Source of the DNA: a virus
Direction: 5' to 3' (one strand)
DNA length: 64,000 nucleotides
Virus record (IMG/VR): IMGVR_UViG_3300042868_010004
Coordinates: 124,001 to 188,000 of that record
The notes beneath the pieces were generated by a model. That model worked only from the letters and a program-made list of their open reading frames with translations. It searched no databases and had not been told where the DNA came from. Below, in pieces: positions 17,008-24,866 of this stretch (the first letter of the stretch is position 1; each line of letters starts with the position of its first letter). The translations under genes and the position numbers were made by a program.

Positions 17008-18075
17008 TTAGATAAAATATTCTATCTCGGGATTCAAGCTATTGTTTTTAGCGACAATATTACAAATTTCAATAAATCTATTCACTTCTAACTCCTGCTT
17101 CATTCTATTAATATCCCAAATACATAATACAACATTGTCTTTCACATATCCCTTTCCTGAGTCAATTCTGTCTATACTCAAAACATTTTTATGGTTTGGT
17201 TTCCACGATAATAACTCACCGGAATAAAAACAAAAACCTTTCTGTTTTTTGAAGATTTGTAACATATACTCTAAATCTATATTAAAATCCCAATTCATTT
17301 TCAAACATCGACTCTTACCAAATTTAATTTTCTGTTTCAACATTTGCTCTAGTATTAATCTTTTGTTTTTATTTTCATTTTTTCGATCTAGAATTTTTTT
17401 ATATTTATAAGTGATTTTAAGTTTTTCGCATCTATGGATAATGGAAATGTCACTTCGGATGAGAGTTTTGGAGATTTCATCAATATCAATATTATTATCG
17501 AGCATATCAATCAATAGGCGGTCTTCCTCTTCACACCAAGACCGGCCACCCTTGGGGTTTCTAAACCCATATTGCCGACATATATATTCCACGGTCTCTA
17601 GGGGCAACTCCGTTTTGATGCTTATAATCTTTTTTGTAAATTTTTTATTTTCTAACATGTTTTTAATGTCAGATAAAAGGCTATCGGAATATTTTCTGGA
17701 GGAAATAGAACTAGTCTGATATCCCTTGTCCGAGCCATTGAACTCTGATTTTCTGACTAGCCCGAGTTTTTTTGAGACACCCTCTGCTTCATAAGTGGTA
17801 AGCCCTAATTTAGACCCAATTTCTGACATTGGTAAATTCTCGAAAAATAAATTTCTAAATTTTAAAACAAATGAATCTTCAAATGTTACCCCTTTTTTGA
17901 ATTTATATTTCTTTCTGATCCCTATTTTGCCCTTTCTTGCGTCTATGGCGGGGCGCGTAGTCCCCATCTCGACAGCAATTTCAAATACCCCCTTGCCTTT
18001 TTCGCACAGAGATATAAGTTTTTCATCCAGTTCCTTTGTCCACTTAATTTTTGGTAGATTTGATGTGTTTTTCAT
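17008..18075 (-). CDS. HNH homing endonuclease on the minus strand
   Basis: 355 aa, read from 18075 down to 17008; a longer frame to 18111 exists but the ATG at 18075 gives the natural start MKNTSNLPKIKWT. The N-terminal 210 residues hold repeated Myb/helix-turn-helix-like units (KWTKELDEKLISL..., SWCEEEDRLLIDML...). The C-terminal end carries FCFYSGELL...LSIDRIDSGKGY..DNVV, the HNH nuclease core. It overlaps the upstream RHH gene by 32 bases. It is opposite to all neighbours and AT-rich, inserted between helicase and primase, hence a mobile element. Confidence 0.82.
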   Translation of the reverse strand: MKNTSNLPKIKWTKELDEKLISLCEKGKGVFEIAVEMGTTRPAIDARKGKIGIRKKYKFKKGVTFEDSFVLKFRNLFFENLPMSEIGSKLGLTTYEAEGVSKKLGLVRKSEFNGSDKGYQTSSISSRKYSDSLLSDIKNMLENKKFTKKIISIKTELPLETVEYICRQYGFRNPKGGRSWCEEEDRLLIDMLDNNIDIDEISKTLIRSDISIIHRCEKLKITYKYKKILDRKNENKNKRLILEQMLKQKIKFGKSRCLKMNWDFNIDLEYMLQIFKKQKGFCFYSGELLSWKPNHKNVLSIDRIDSGKGYVKDNVVLCIWDINRMKQELEVNRFIEICNIVAKNNSLNPEIEYFI

Positions 18076-18196
18076 ATTGTTCAGTAATCCCGTTTGAAAT
18101 AATAGTAACAAGCTTAAGGCCGCTTAACTTAGCGATCTCTCTTAGCTTGGCGTCTGTTTCTGGCTTTAACTCCAAATTTAATCTTTTGATGCTCAT
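18044..18196 (-). CDS. Small ribbon-helix-helix protein paired with HNH endonuclease
   Basis: 50 aa, read from 18196 down. KRLNLELKPETDAKLREIA then a helix with GITEQY fits the Arc/MetJ/CopG ribbon-helix-helix fold: one short beta strand that inserts in the major groove as a dimer, then two helices. It is the first gene of the minus-strand pair and overlaps the endonuclease start. Three bases ahead of its ATG lies a direct repeat of TGGTGTA with 10-base period. It probably represses its own operon. A matching pair occurs at 39007-39147. Confidence 0.7.
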   Translation of the reverse strand: MSIKRLNLELKPETDAKLREIAKLSGLKLVTIISNGITEQYEKHIKSTKN

Positions 18197-18198
18197 AC

Positions 18199-18215
18199 TA
18201 CACCAGTTTACACCA
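18199..18215 (-). promoter_or_regulatory. Candidate RHH operator (TGGTGTA direct repeat)
   Basis: On the minus strand TGGTGTA occurs twice (18209-18215 and 18199-18205) exactly 10 bases apart, ending three bases before the RHH start codon. Direct repeats spaced by one helical turn are typical binding sites of cooperating RHH dimers. It lies in the 82-base divergent gap shared with the primase gene. Confidence 0.45.
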
Positions 18216-18278
18216 AATCATTCAAGCGGAGAAAAATTATCTTGCTGTTCCTCGAAAATTTAGAAAAATCCCACGTAA

Positions 18279-19190
18279 ATGAATAAGATTGATTTGGAAA
18301 AATTAGAAAACAAAGTAACCCAATCGGACGGTTCTTGGGTTTGTTTTTGTCCTGCGTGTGGAGAAGAGGGGCGTAATTTACGGTCTAAGAATCACTTGCG
18401 CGTTTGGCCCGACTTGCGTTTCAATTGTGTCGTTAGCACGGGGGACCGCCAGCACAACTCAAGAATTCTCCAATTAGTCGGAACCGAATCGGACGGAATA
18501 CTGACTCATTATACCGCCCGAACTGAAGAGCCCAAAATTAAACAACCCGCGACTTGGCCGCTATCCATTCTCGACAAGCTGATTTTTGATTATTCCTATT
18601 TCGAATCCCGAGGAATCAGTGCGGAGACTCAAAAGCATTTCCGAATGGGCGTGGCGAGCAGTGGGCAGTTGAATGGCCGGGCGATTCTCCCTATTTTATC
18701 CCCGCAGAAAGATAAAATTATCGGGTTCACGGGCCGACTCATAAATTATACTAAATGGCACAAGGAAAACAAGATACCCAAATGGAAACATCTCAATCCG
18801 TCCGGCAGTTTCCTGCTTGTTGGTGATGAATTTTCTATTCGCGAATCCCGAACAATCCTCATAACGGAAGGCCCAGCAGACATTCTAGCACTATATGAAG
18901 CCGGAATACGGAATACAATCTGCTTATTCGGAACGACAATCAGTTCAAAGCAACTTGGTTTTCTAATTAAGAGCAATCCATTAAAAATTGTAATTGGATT
19001 GAATAACGAACCCGGAAATAAAAATATTGGCGGGATCGCTGCCGAAAAGCTCCGGAAGACTCTTTTGAATTATTTCTCGGAAGAAAGGATAATTATTGCG
19101 CTCCCGAAGGCTAAGGACTACAATGACTGGCTTTTGGAAAAAAATGGAAAATCAGAGCTTGACGAATACCGAAAAACATGGCTTCCTTGA
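18279..19190 (+). CDS. dnaG: DnaG-type primase
   Basis: 303 aa, shorter than bacterial DnaG. An N-terminal zinc ribbon (CFCPACGEEG at 22-31 and FNC at 48-50) precedes a TOPRIM catalytic region with ITEGPADILALYEAGI (near 194-209) and a second acidic motif GLNNEP...GGIAAEKLRKTL, then ALPKAKDYNDWLL. It would make RNA primers with the helicase. The LNNE form of the second motif is a known phage variant. No helicase-interaction domain is evident at the C-terminus. Expressed divergently from the minus-strand RHH pair. Confidence 0.85.
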   Translation: MNKIDLEKLENKVTQSDGSWVCFCPACGEEGRNLRSKNHLRVWPDLRFNCVVSTGDRQHNSRILQLVGTESDGILTHYTARTEEPKIKQPATWPLSILDKLIFDYSYFESRGISAETQKHFRMGVASSGQLNGRAILPILSPQKDKIIGFTGRLINYTKWHKENKIPKWKHLNPSGSFLLVGDEFSIRESRTILITEGPADILALYEAGIRNTICLFGTTISSKQLGFLIKSNPLKIVIGLNNEPGNKNIGGIAAEKLRKTLLNYFSEERIIIALPKAKDYNDWLLEKNGKSELDEYRKTWLP

Positions 19191-19194
19191 TTGT

Positions 19195-19458
19195 ATGGAA
19201 AACGAACACCAGCCCAACATCCCAATTCTGAAAACCCACGTCTATTTTCAGAACCGCGTCTTCTTCGTTTCAACGATTGAACGAACATACGATACCTACG
19301 CAGGCTCCTCTCGGGGAAATGAGACTATGGCATGGGAGGTCGATCCTAAGACTCTGGCCAGAGGGGCTTGGTTGTATCAAGGCGGCGGGCCGAATGACCA
19401 TTTTGATGTTTGCCGACAATTGGTTCTAAGTGGGGAAATTAAGGAAAAGGATGAATAA
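19195..19458 (+). CDS. Unknown protein, 87 aa
   Basis: 87 aa from the ATG four bases after the primase stop. Beta-rich start (ILKTHVYFQNRVFFVSTIER), no recognised motif. Confidence 0.55.
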   Translation: MENEHQPNIPILKTHVYFQNRVFFVSTIERTYDTYAGSSRGNETMAWEVDPKTLARGAWLYQGGGPNDHFDVCRQLVLSGEIKEKDE

Positions 19459-19633
19459 AGAAATAGAACTTTTCCCCGGACAGAAAGACAAGACAAAACC
19501 TCTGTTCAAAACAAAAAAAGAATATCGGGAGTGGTGTGATCATTTTTGTGAAAAAGTCGCCCCGCAATTAGAAGAACTGAGAATTAAAAGAATGAAATCC
19601 GAGCGGGAATCACTAATCAGAATTGTAGATTGA
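19451..19633 (+). CDS. Unknown small protein, 60 aa
   Basis: 60 aa, charged, predicted helical. AAGGAAAAGG sits directly before the ATG, which overlaps the preceding stop by eight bases. No family recognised. Confidence 0.5.
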   Translation: MNKEIELFPGQKDKTKPLFKTKKEYREWCDHFCEKVAPQLEELRIKRMKSERESLIRIVD

Positions 19634-19650
19634 AAATAAAACCAACAGAT

Positions 19651-20094
19651 ATGATCGACCAAATACCAGAATCAATTCGGAAAATTATTAAGAATCTGAG
19701 GGGACAGGACGGCAGATGCACGAATTTACCGATCTTCTGCGTTCAGAAGAAAGAGCGGACTTACGGATTTGATCCCCATTGGTCCGACGAGTTCATTTGG
19801 ATGGACAGAAGTGAAGAGGTATATGATGAAGACTTGCTTGCCGTTCTAAATAAAAAAGACGAAATGCATGACGATATTGACTACCGATTTTACAAATGCT
19901 ATTACCGGGACACTTGGCTTTCCGTCCAACCATTCCTAACCGAAGTCGGCGCGCAAGCATACATTGACTGCAATGCACACAATCTTGGCGGGAAGGAGAA
20001 CTGTCGGATCTATGTTGAGTCCGGCTGGCGGAATGCTGAATGGCAAGAAATTCGATCTTTCCTCTTGACTCTGGACGCTAAAGCAACAGACTGA
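19651..20094 (+). CDS. Conserved phage/bacterial protein of unknown function, 147 aa
   Basis: 147 aa. The order PIFCVQKKERTYGFDPHWSDEFIW..., FLTEVGAQAYIDCNAHN, IYVESGWRNAEWQEI is a conserved pattern that I have seen in many phages and some bacteria without known function. A TTG at 19630 in the same frame is an alternative start. Confidence 0.65.
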   Translation: MIDQIPESIRKIIKNLRGQDGRCTNLPIFCVQKKERTYGFDPHWSDEFIWMDRSEEVYDEDLLAVLNKKDEMHDDIDYRFYKCYYRDTWLSVQPFLTEVGAQAYIDCNAHNLGGKENCRIYVESGWRNAEWQEIRSFLLTLDAKATD

Positions 20095-20113
20095 ACTCGC
20101 ATAAACCCTCATT

Positions 20114-20449
20114 ATGAAAACCTCCTACCAACCCACCCTTGAACTAACCCCCGAACAGAAAACCGCAATTCGTTTGCGTTATCCCAAGGTCGATCTTGAT
20201 GAAATACCTTATGTCGGAACTCTGAGGTCTCTGGATTGCTCGTTCGATCACGAATTCGGCACGCAGAAAAAGATTGAGTTTGCCATTGATTGGTTGGAAG
20301 TAGGATTTGACACTCTGGAGGGCATTAATCCACATACGCATTTCACTCTGATTGATCGTTCGGTGGAGTTGAGTCAAGCCTTGTTTGTCTTAACGGAGAG
20401 CCAGAAGGAATTGGTGATTCGGAACCTAATGTTGACGACCGTTGATTAA
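20114..20449 (+). CDS. Unknown protein, 111 aa
   Basis: 111 aa, soluble, with an N-terminal LTPEQK helix. No recognised family. Starts 19 bases after the preceding gene. Confidence 0.55.
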   Translation: MKTSYQPTLELTPEQKTAIRLRYPKVDLDEIPYVGTLRSLDCSFDHEFGTQKKIEFAIDWLEVGFDTLEGINPHTHFTLIDRSVELSQALFVLTESQKELVIRNLMLTTVD

Positions 20450-20453
20450 ATTT

Positions 20454-20702
20454 ATGACAAAAAGTGACCTATGGGCGGAAATTAGTAAGAAGAATCCGGG
20501 TTTTAACTCCGAGGGGAATGTAACGCTGAGTGCAAAAGGTTTGCGGAAGATGTTTGATCTAGCCTATGGCAAGGGATTCGATCAAGGGAAAGCTGTCTCG
20601 GCGGCTTTGAACGATCTTGCAAAAAGCGCAAACGGATTTGACGCAGGCGGAATGAATGAAATGAATGCTTTCAAGGATATTTTCGGAGGGCTCGGAAAAT
20701 GA
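20454..20702 (+). CDS. Unknown protein, 82 aa
   Basis: 82 aa from the ATG at 20454 (TTTATG context). Contains LSAKGLRKMFDLAYGKGFDQGK, a helical stretch resembling conserved small phage proteins, and a Gly/Asn-rich tail. Overlaps the next gene by four bases. Confidence 0.55.
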   Translation: MTKSDLWAEISKKNPGFNSEGNVTLSAKGLRKMFDLAYGKGFDQGKAVSAALNDLAKSANGFDAGGMNEMNAFKDIFGGLGK

Positions 20703-20905
20703 TTAAAGTTCAACAAGAGGGCTGCCCAGTTTACTTCAAGCAAACCGATGACGGGGTTTTGGTTTCGGCCCATACTGATTTGGGCGAATTTTATACTTCG
20801 ATTCATCTGTATAACTGGTCCCCTGCCGAACTCCGATATGTCGCGGAGGCATTAGAAGAAGCACGGGCGAATGGCGGGCGACTCATAATGGAAATTAAAT
20901 CTTAA
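20699..20905 (+). CDS. Unknown small protein, 68 aa
   Basis: 68 aa, a beta-rich N-terminus followed by a helix (SPAELRYVAEALEEA). Not recognised. Confidence 0.55.
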   Translation: MIKVQQEGCPVYFKQTDDGVLVSAHTDLGEFYTSIHLYNWSPAELRYVAEALEEARANGGRLIMEIKS

Positions 20906-20911
20906 AAAATC

Positions 20912-21253
20912 ATGAAAGAACAAATTAAATATCCAATTACAGTTTATTCGGTCGATGAGACTCATTCTTACGGGGCCGACAAGCGGGGCGCGATATCGTC
21001 CATAGTCTTTGAATCAGAACCGGATAATTCAAAAAATCACCATTTTGATAGTCTTTATCATCGAATTAATGGTGATTATTTTTATGAGTGCTATTCTTAT
21101 TATGACGGTATGACAGAAACGAAGTATTATCTCAATCCGAACAAGGCAAAGGCTCGGGCCAAAGAATTGACTGAAAAGGCATTGGCGGCGGCTAGGGAAT
21201 GTGTGGAGAAACTTGAGAAACAATTAAAAGACATTGGGGGGTTTGGGGGATGA
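20912..21253 (+). CDS. Unknown protein, 113 aa
   Basis: 113 aa. Beta-rich first half with many Tyr residues, then a C-terminal helix (ARAKELTEKALAAARECVEKLEKQL) likely to form a coiled coil, and a GGFGG end. Role unknown. Confidence 0.55.
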   Translation: MKEQIKYPITVYSVDETHSYGADKRGAISSIVFESEPDNSKNHHFDSLYHRINGDYFYECYSYYDGMTETKYYLNPNKAKARAKELTEKALAAARECVEKLEKQLKDIGGFGG

Positions 21254-21561
21254 ATAAGCAGAAAAACAAAATTCGGTCAGTCTTCTTTGTTGAGATCCGC
21301 CGACGAACAAAAAACGGTTCCGAGAATGAGTGTTTGCGACAGAATTTCGGCGGGTTTTCAACCATTCGGAAGGCCCAAAAATACATTCAGAAGGAAGGGC
21401 GGCAGATTGTTCGGGATTTTGCTCGCGGACATGCAAGAAAGGATTTGTTCTTTGCGGTTCTCCGCATGGAGGTTGATTGTCCCGGCTGGGAGTGGCCGAT
21501 GGCGGAAATTGCTCTTGACCTGAACGGGAAAGAAACTTATTGGTTTCGGGCTAAAAAATGA
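21250..21561 (+). CDS. Unknown protein, 103 aa
   Basis: 103 aa, basic N-terminus, TIRKAQKYIQKEGRQIVRDFARG helix. ATGA overlaps on both sides show translational coupling with its neighbours. No family recognised. Confidence 0.55.
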   Translation: MNKQKNKIRSVFFVEIRRRTKNGSENECLRQNFGGFSTIRKAQKYIQKEGRQIVRDFARGHARKDLFFAVLRMEVDCPGWEWPMAEIALDLNGKETYWFRAKK

Positions 21562-21848
21562 AAAAACAAAATAAATCTATCCGTTCATCCAATTGGGCTC
21601 GCCGACTGAAAAGAAGTCTCGGGCAAGGATCGGCGTATGAGGAAGGAATACAGATTGCGGAAAAGCTGCTTTCGGGCGAAATTCCGTCCGTCTTCCTGAA
21701 TCATAATGATGAGAATGGCGAATGGATGTGGTCAATTCAGCCTTTTGTTACTTTTGGGAATTTGGGAGAGTATTGGTTGGATGCCAAGAAAACCAAGAAA
21801 GAGGCCGAGCAGGTTTGCCGGGAGATGGGGTGGAAGATCAAAAAATGA
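21558..21848 (+). CDS. Unknown protein, 96 aa
   Basis: 96 aa, basic start (KKQNKSIRSSNWARRLKRS), then a mixed alpha/beta body ending YWLDAKKTKKEAEQVCREMGW. No recognised family. Confidence 0.55.
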   Translation: MKKQNKSIRSSNWARRLKRSLGQGSAYEEGIQIAEKLLSGEIPSVFLNHNDENGEWMWSIQPFVTFGNLGEYWLDAKKTKKEAEQVCREMGWKIKK

Positions 21849-22222
21849 AATCTGAACAATATTTCTCTATAAAAGAAGGCGACGTAGTAACATTTGATGT
21901 TTTAACTTGGGATGAGGGTTATGAATTTGGAGCGCCATGCCTAATGCTCTCACCGGTTATCCGAGAAAACAGCGATTCCCATGCGGAAGCAATGATTGAG
22001 GACATTTGCATTGATTTAGTCTGTCAAGACAAGATCGTCCAGAATAACGAATCCGATCAAATTGAATGGCGCGGTTGGAATCTCAAATATCTCAGGTGGA
22101 AATTTAACGAGGCTTTAGCCGGGAAGAAGTTCCCCAAAATGAATTATCAGGCGACCCGGAAAAAAGTTAAGTTTATCAAAGATAAAAGGGGAGAATTGAT
22201 TTGGGAGGATATCTCGGAATGA
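21845..22222 (+). CDS. Unknown protein, 125 aa
   Basis: 125 aa from the ATG that overlaps the preceding stop. Acidic middle part. Not recognised; coupled to both neighbours by short overlaps. Confidence 0.55.
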   Translation: MKSEQYFSIKEGDVVTFDVLTWDEGYEFGAPCLMLSPVIRENSDSHAEAMIEDICIDLVCQDKIVQNNESDQIEWRGWNLKYLRWKFNEALAGKKFPKMNYQATRKKVKFIKDKRGELIWEDISE

Positions 22223-22854
22223 AAAACGGAAGAAAACAAAATAAGACCATGACAGATAAGGAGCGGATTTTTGCCAATATCATCAATCAGCTATCATTCA
22301 CCCAAATGCTCTGTCATGGTGGTGATGGCTACCGTTCTGAAACCTATCGGGACGGGCGGGGTCGAGAGTATGTCCATTTCGCCAATTCCGAAAAGCCAGT
22401 TGTTGGCGATTTGGTTCTGGCCAAGACAGGTTTTGTCTCTGAATGGAAAATCGGTTTCTATCACCAAGAGCTGTGTGATGGTGCGGTCATCCGAGAGATT
22501 GGAACGGGCCGACTCTGTAATTATACAAATGAGAGTTTCGTCCCGATTCGCGGGATGAGCAGAATTGATTTGCTGGAAGGCGAGGAATATCAATTCTATC
22601 GGAGGGTGCTGTTGGCGTTTGGCAAGGGTCGGGAATACAATTATAGATTCTCAAATATTGTTTTCCATGAGGGCGGCTTGGTTAGCGTTTTCGTTCGGGA
22701 AGCGTTTGGTGGATTCCGGAGAGATTGCGAATCTATTCCGTTTGAAATCAAGTTTGAGTGGAATAAAAAGATGACCGTTAAGAGAATTTTGGAGGTTCTG
22801 AGAGAGGGCGGGTATGGGACGAAAGAGTTTGAGACGAAGGAGATTGAAAAATGA
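22219..22854 (+). CDS. Unknown protein, 211 aa
   Basis: 211 aa (a later ATG at 22249 is possible). Includes KPVVGDLVLAKTGFVSEWKIGFY, a beta-barrel-like segment, and a helical C-terminus. I do not recognise the family. Confidence 0.55.
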   Translation: MKNGRKQNKTMTDKERIFANIINQLSFTQMLCHGGDGYRSETYRDGRGREYVHFANSEKPVVGDLVLAKTGFVSEWKIGFYHQELCDGAVIREIGTGRLCNYTNESFVPIRGMSRIDLLEGEEYQFYRRVLLAFGKGREYNYRFSNIVFHEGGLVSVFVREAFGGFRRDCESIPFEIKFEWNKKMTVKRILEVLREGGYGTKEFETKEIEK

Positions 22855-23132
22855 AAGAAGAATACCGACTAGCCTATTTTGAATTAAAGAAAATCCTTGA
22901 AAATCCACTATCCACGGAAGAAGAATCTGATTTTGCTCAGGAAGCCATGGACAGATATTATAATACCTTTGACGGGTGGAAGTCGGCAGGGAGCTGTATC
23001 CAGAAGGGGGAGAAGGCAATTAAAGATGGCAACAGAGCCATTTTTCATTCCTCCCAGTTAAAACCGAATGATGGACAGTTGGAATACTGCATGAGGGATG
23101 AACTACTTGGGACTAATCATTTTGGAATTTAA
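22851..23132 (+). CDS. Unknown protein, 93 aa
   Basis: 93 aa, N-terminal half acidic and helical. A clear AAGGAG precedes the ATG within the end of the previous gene. No motif recognised. Confidence 0.55.
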   Translation: MKEEYRLAYFELKKILENPLSTEEESDFAQEAMDRYYNTFDGWKSAGSCIQKGEKAIKDGNRAIFHSSQLKPNDGQLEYCMRDELLGTNHFGI

Positions 23133-23141
23133 TGCAATTTT

Positions 23142-23354
23142 ATGAAATTAACCGTATCAACAATAGTCGATCAGCGAACCGGACAAGACCAATACCAGTC
23201 CATTCAATACTCGAAAGTCATTGACGGCGGGGAAACAATTTACAAGATGCTGTGTTGGGCAACGAATGTCCATAAAAAGCACAGTATACACAAGCTGCCT
23301 GATGATTGGCTCGCCGACATTTGGGATATTCGGATTGGGAAGGTGGAGGATTGA
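23142..23354 (+). CDS. Unknown small protein, 70 aa
   Basis: 70 aa, start in a TTTTATG context. No recognised motif. It ends 23 bases before the polymerase PHP module. Confidence 0.5.
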   Translation: MKLTVSTIVDQRTGQDQYQSIQYSKVIDGGETIYKMLCWATNVHKKHSIHKLPDDWLADIWDIRIGKVED

Positions 23355-23377
23355 GTGGGGACTGAAAACTTAATTAA

Positions 23378-24151
23378 ATGATTGATAATAAAAATATTAC
23401 AGCGATATGGTATTCTGATTCATCTCAACGCGCGATTAATGTGTGGTGGCCCGAGAAGGATTGCGCGCCTGATGGACCTCAGTCAATTGTCAGTCTGGCG
23501 AAAAAGGCAGGACTTAAGGAGGTGTATTTTGTGTCAACCCGTTTTTACGATATGATTGCGGCTTGGAAACTCTGCGAGGAGAACGACTTACAGTTGATTT
23601 TCGGGCTTGAAATGTGGGTGTGTAGCAATCCAGAAGACCATACCGAGGCGTCTATTGCGGACGAGTCCAAGGTAATTGTTTTTATGCGGAATGGTGACGG
23701 ATATAAAGACCTGATAAAATTGTATTCTAAAGTTTATACGAACATAAAGAATAAATATTATAAATTCAGGGGCTCTTATAATATTCTGAAAGAGCACTGG
23801 ACCGATAATCTTTTATTGTCCGTTCCATTCTTCGATTCGTTTCTGGCGAGGAATACTCTGAATTTCGGCAGTGCGATTGTTCCCGATTTTCCAACCCGCC
23901 CGATTTTCATGCAGGAGGTTAATTCTGGTCTTCCGTTTGAACCCCTTATTAATGAAGCTCTTATGAATTTTACAAAGGGGGAATACGAAATTATGAAAAC
24001 TAAGACGATTTACTATCCGGATTATTCTGATAGTAAGGCATGGACGGTATTTAGAACCATTAAGGAGCGCAGTAGCTTTAATAAGCCCCAACTTGATTAT
24101 TGCTGTTCAGAGAACTTTTGCCTGTCTGACTATTTGGAGGTAGCAAAATGA
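23378..24151 (+). CDS. Split DNA polymerase III alpha: N-terminal PHP module
   Basis: 257 aa. The arrangement SIVSLAKKAGLKEVYFVS...LQLIFGLEMWV corresponds to the first part of a DnaE/PolC PHP domain (repeated beta-alpha units). The histidine motifs of an active PHP domain (HxH near the N-terminus and TDH) are absent, so it is probably catalytically inert and structural. The end is followed, with a four-base overlap, by a proofreading exonuclease gene. Identification rests on pattern and on the polymerase body at 26536. Confidence 0.7.
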   Translation: MIDNKNITAIWYSDSSQRAINVWWPEKDCAPDGPQSIVSLAKKAGLKEVYFVSTRFYDMIAAWKLCEENDLQLIFGLEMWVCSNPEDHTEASIADESKVIVFMRNGDGYKDLIKLYSKVYTNIKNKYYKFRGSYNILKEHWTDNLLLSVPFFDSFLARNTLNFGSAIVPDFPTRPIFMQEVNSGLPFEPLINEALMNFTKGEYEIMKTKTIYYPDYSDSKAWTVFRTIKERSSFNKPQLDYCCSENFCLSDYLEVAK

Positions 24152-24804
24152 TAGGATCAGACTTGCTTCGATATAAGAAAGATCAGCTTTTTGTATGCCC
24201 CGACATGGAGGCTAGTGGACTTAACCTTATTCATACGCTGCCATTTCAAATTGGTTATGTTACTTTTACTTTAGAAAAAAATCTAACCAAGCAGAGTCGT
24301 TATATTTGGTGGCCGCAGTTACGTATGAGTGCGGACGCTGCTCGAATTACCCGATTTGATTATAATTTTTATAAAGAAAGGGCAGAAGACCCGAAGAAAG
24401 TATTGGAAGAGTTTGAAGATATTCTCTACTCAAAATCTTATAAGTGTGTATCCCAGAACTGGTTAGGGTATGATTCCATGATTGTTAATGCTTGGCGGCG
24501 GGCACTCGGATTAAAACCCCGATACGATTACCTCTACCAACCCTTTAAAGTTTACGATACTTTATGTTTGTCGCGGGCGATTAAAAAGGGTATTAAACCT
24601 GACGCAAGTTCTTCAAATGCTTTTCTGGCATGGAGTTACAAAATGCAGAGTATACATCAGAAGGGTTTAAAATGTTCTCTAGGGGCCATGGGCAAAGAGT
24701 TGGGGGTAGAATTTGATGCTGGGAATCTGCACGAGGCACTATCCGATGTTTTATTGAATGTTGAGGTTTTCAGAAAGCAGATCTGGCAGTTGGAATTGGT
24801 TTGA
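24148..24804 (+). CDS. DnaQ-like 3'-5' exonuclease
   Basis: 218 aa. DEDD-type exonuclease: motif I CPDMEASGL (D and E near residues 19-21), a middle QNWLGYDSMIVNAW segment (motif II Asp) and motif III HEALSDVLLNVEVF (His/Asp near 201-206). GGAGGT lies nine bases before the ATG. It would proofread for the split polymerase III next to it. Confidence 0.85.
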   Translation: MIGSDLLRYKKDQLFVCPDMEASGLNLIHTLPFQIGYVTFTLEKNLTKQSRYIWWPQLRMSADAARITRFDYNFYKERAEDPKKVLEEFEDILYSKSYKCVSQNWLGYDSMIVNAWRRALGLKPRYDYLYQPFKVYDTLCLSRAIKKGIKPDASSSNAFLAWSYKMQSIHQKGLKCSLGAMGKELGVEFDAGNLHEALSDVLLNVEVFRKQIWQLELV

Positions 24805-24866
24805 CAAGATAAAGGAAATCGGTTAATAAGTAGAATCATAAAATTATAAAGATGGAGAATATTTAG

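Noticed and set aside
18850-19150. Primase TOPRIM second motif reads LNNE and not DxD, suggesting a dead enzyme.
   Set aside because: This form with a following GN.A..KL and KD.NDWL segment is a known phage primase variant.
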